A DNA stretch of 14,923 nucleotides from JAAYCB01 sp012744395 (lineage in GTDB: Bacteria > Planctomycetota > Planctomycetia > Pirellulales > Thermoguttaceae): contig JAQVNJ010000145.1 of the NCBI GenBank assembly GCA_028703175.1, positions 1 through 14,923 on the forward strand, read 5' to 3'. A model generated the notes under the pieces. It did not search any database. It had not been told where the DNA came from and saw only the letters and a program-made list of their open reading frames with translations. The position numbers and the translations under genes were made by a program. Below are positions 13,908 to 14,923 of this stretch, piece by piece (position 1 is the stretch's first letter; every line of letters starts with the position of its first letter).

Positions 13908-13971
13908 GCGGCGGCCCGGCCGCCGGGTCGCCGTTCGTCGGCAGTCCCCCGCGGCCGCTGGCCGGGCGCGC
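13908..13971. other. GC-rich gap between convergent genes
   Basis: This 64-bp interval separates the stops of pilT and the minus-strand lipoprotein gene. It is very GC-rich and contains overlapping short inverted repeats such as CCCGG/CCGGG, which could act as a two-way terminator. No T-run is present on either strand, so the assignment stays weak. Confidence 0.25.
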
Positions 13972-14391
13972 TCACTGGCTGGTCAGCGCGAAGTCCAGCC
14001 CTTTAACGCCCCCGGAGGGAATCTCCGCGGTCAATTCCGTCTCCGAATTGTAGCGCGCGGGGATGTACATCTCTCCCACGGGCGTCTTTTCGCCGGGGTT
14101 CGACTCGTCGAACTTTCCCGGAACGATCCGCGATGCGGTGATCTCCACGGTCATTTTGCCAGGCGCTGTCTCCACCTCGTAACGGCCTTGTTCGATCTTG
14201 CCGCCGAACGCGCGCTGGTCGCCTTCCACGGCGCGGAACTGGATCCGGCCATCCGACACGGGCTCGCCGTCGAACGTGACCGTTCCGGAAACCGGGTCGA
14301 GCTTGATCCCCGCTGGGCTGCAGCCAACCAAGAAAACCGCGGTCACGCCCGCGAGCAAGGCAGAAAAAAAACTCATCCTGTCGATCCGCAT
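13972..14391 (-). CDS. Small lipoprotein with transthyretin-like / carboxypeptidase-regulatory-like fold
   Basis: This 139-residue protein has a lipoprotein signal: a hydrophobic stretch (8-22) leading to the lipobox LVGC with acceptor Cys24. The remainder starts with GTVTFDGEPVSDGRIQF, the characteristic opening of small planctomycete proteins with a transthyretin-like or carboxypeptidase-regulatory-like beta-sandwich. It contains no catalytic residues that I recognise. GAGGAGG lies about ten bases upstream of the ATG at 14391 and supports this start over the internal ATG at 14376. It follows a DUF1559 gene on the same strand with a 131-base gap, a pairing seen repeatedly in planctomycetes. 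Function is unknown; an envelope location is inferred from the signal. Confidence 0.85.
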   Translation of the reverse strand: MRIDRMSFFSALLAGVTAVFLVGCSPAGIKLDPVSGTVTFDGEPVSDGRIQFRAVEGDQRAFGGKIEQGRYEVETAPGKMTVEITASRIVPGKFDESNPGEKTPVGEMYIPARYNSETELTAEIPSGGVKGLDFALTSQ

Positions 14392-14482
14392 ATCAGTAGA
14401 CCTCCTCGTTGATGCTCTCGGAATGCGCAACGGCGGCGGCGATCCGCATCCTCCGCCGTGACCCGGGCAGCTTGCCTGCTGC

Positions 14483-14511
14483 GGCGCCACCGGCACCGTG
14501 CCGGCGGCGCC
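14483..14511 (-). terminator. Strong GC hairpin between the DUF1559 and lipoprotein genes
   Basis: GGCGCCACCGGCAC (14483-14496) and GTGCCGGCGGCGCC (14498-14511) are reverse complements except for one position. On the minus strand the hairpin begins 11 bases after the DUF1559 stop. No T-run follows, so it may be an incomplete terminator or an mRNA-stabilising stem that lowers expression of the downstream lipoprotein relative to the DUF1559 gene. Confidence 0.45.
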
Positions 14512-14522
14512 CGGTCTTTGTC

Positions 14523-14923
14523 TTACCACTCCCCGAGCGCTTGGCTGTCCATGCGGCAGCCGGCATGCTGGAACGTGACCCGGTTGACGGTCTCGCTGAC
14601 AAATCGCACCGAGCCATCGACCAGGGCCGCGTTCACGCCGCCGGGGTGGAAGCTCCGCGCGAAGTTCCAGCGGCCCGAAAGCCCGTCGGCGGCGCCGTTC
14701 TCGCAGGGCGCTTTGGGCCAGGTCGTGCTTTTGCACGAATAGACCCGGTCGGGCACGGTCGTATTCGGCGGCTCGGCTGAAGTGAACGCGAAACTGCCGT
14801 GCGGGGCCCCGCCCCAGTAGCCGCCCAGCTCGCCCCAGCCGCCGCCCGTGCTGCCGCGGATGATCCCCTCGCTGGCCAGCAGCGTGTTCGACGTTCCATC
14901 CAGGCAGTGGCGGATGCCGAAGT
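14523..14923 (-). CDS. DUF1559 (H-x9-DG) protein, C-terminal part
   Basis: The reading frame enters from the right edge and ends at a TAA at 14523-14525; about 132 C-terminal residues are visible and the start lies outside the window. The visible part includes DGTSNTLLASE, typical of the family, and FHPGGVNAALVDGSVRFVSE, in which His and Asp-Gly are spaced as in the H-x9-DG motif. Complete members usually have a type IV pilin-like N-terminal cleavage and methylation segment and are found in very large numbers in planctomycete genomes. Their function is not established; they are thought to be surface or pseudopilin-like proteins. Several cysteines in the last 75 residues may form disulfides. 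The gene lies upstream of the lipoprotein on the same strand. Confidence 0.9.
   Translation of the reverse strand, partial: FGIRHCLDGTSNTLLASEGIIRGSTGGGWGELGGYWGGAPHGSFAFTSAEPPNTTVPDRVYSCKSTTWPKAPCENGAADGLSGRWNFARSFHPGGVNAALVDGSVRFVSETVNRVTFQHAGCRMDSQALGEW

Noticed and set aside
14393..14736. Upstream extension of the small lipoprotein frame to 14736
   Set aside because: It overlaps the DUF1559 C-terminus in another frame and would bury the lipoprotein signal inside the protein; the ribosome binding site supports 14391.

Overview
The window looks like chromosomal DNA from a GC-rich planctomycete, most likely Pirellulales-like. This rests on several signs: a DUF1559 protein ending in the H-x9-DG motif followed by a small transthyretin-like lipoprotein, a Tat-exported Gfo/Idh/MocA oxidoreductase paired with a secreted discoidin-type protein, a lone PilT, and dispersed intergenic repeats of a kind common in this phylum. 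Genus and species cannot be fixed from the sequence.

Layout. Positions 1-75 are a GCTTTCC heptanucleotide tandem repeat that runs straight into a GT2 glycosyltransferase gene (76-783). A promoter-like region leads into a two-gene unit: a secreted discoidin-type protein (1013-1687) and a Tat-signal oxidoreductase (1700-2947). Two near-identical hairpin repeats separate it from a CstA-type transporter (3109-4647). A perfect TATAAT box precedes peptide deformylase (4786-5364), which is followed closely by methionyl-tRNA formyltransferase (5388-6341); together these act on the N-terminal formyl group at the start and end of its life. A DEAD-box RNA helicase with a basic N-terminal tail (6538-8148) has a long leader. 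Next come a second repeat cluster, bioD (8293-9009), a MotA/TolQ/ExbB channel subunit (9209-9928), a convergent family 4 uracil-DNA glycosylase (9960-10748, minus), and der/engA (11006-12343). A 439-bp gene-free, repeat-bearing stretch precedes pilT (12783-13907). The window ends with a minus-strand pair: the C-terminal part of a DUF1559 protein (to the right edge) and a small lipoprotein downstream of it.

Most genes are single-copy housekeeping functions (translation, ribosome assembly, RNA remodelling, DNA repair, biotin synthesis) placed side by side without one pathway. Clear co-expression candidates are the discoidin/oxidoreductase pair, the def/fmt pair, and the DUF1559/lipoprotein pair.

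I do not see an undescribed multi-gene system, phage, IS element, CRISPR array or RNA gene. The unexplained structure is intergenic: the heptamer array, a family of about 26-bp perfect or decayed palindromes (five copies), and a second 31-bp repeat family present in opposite orientations at two loci.
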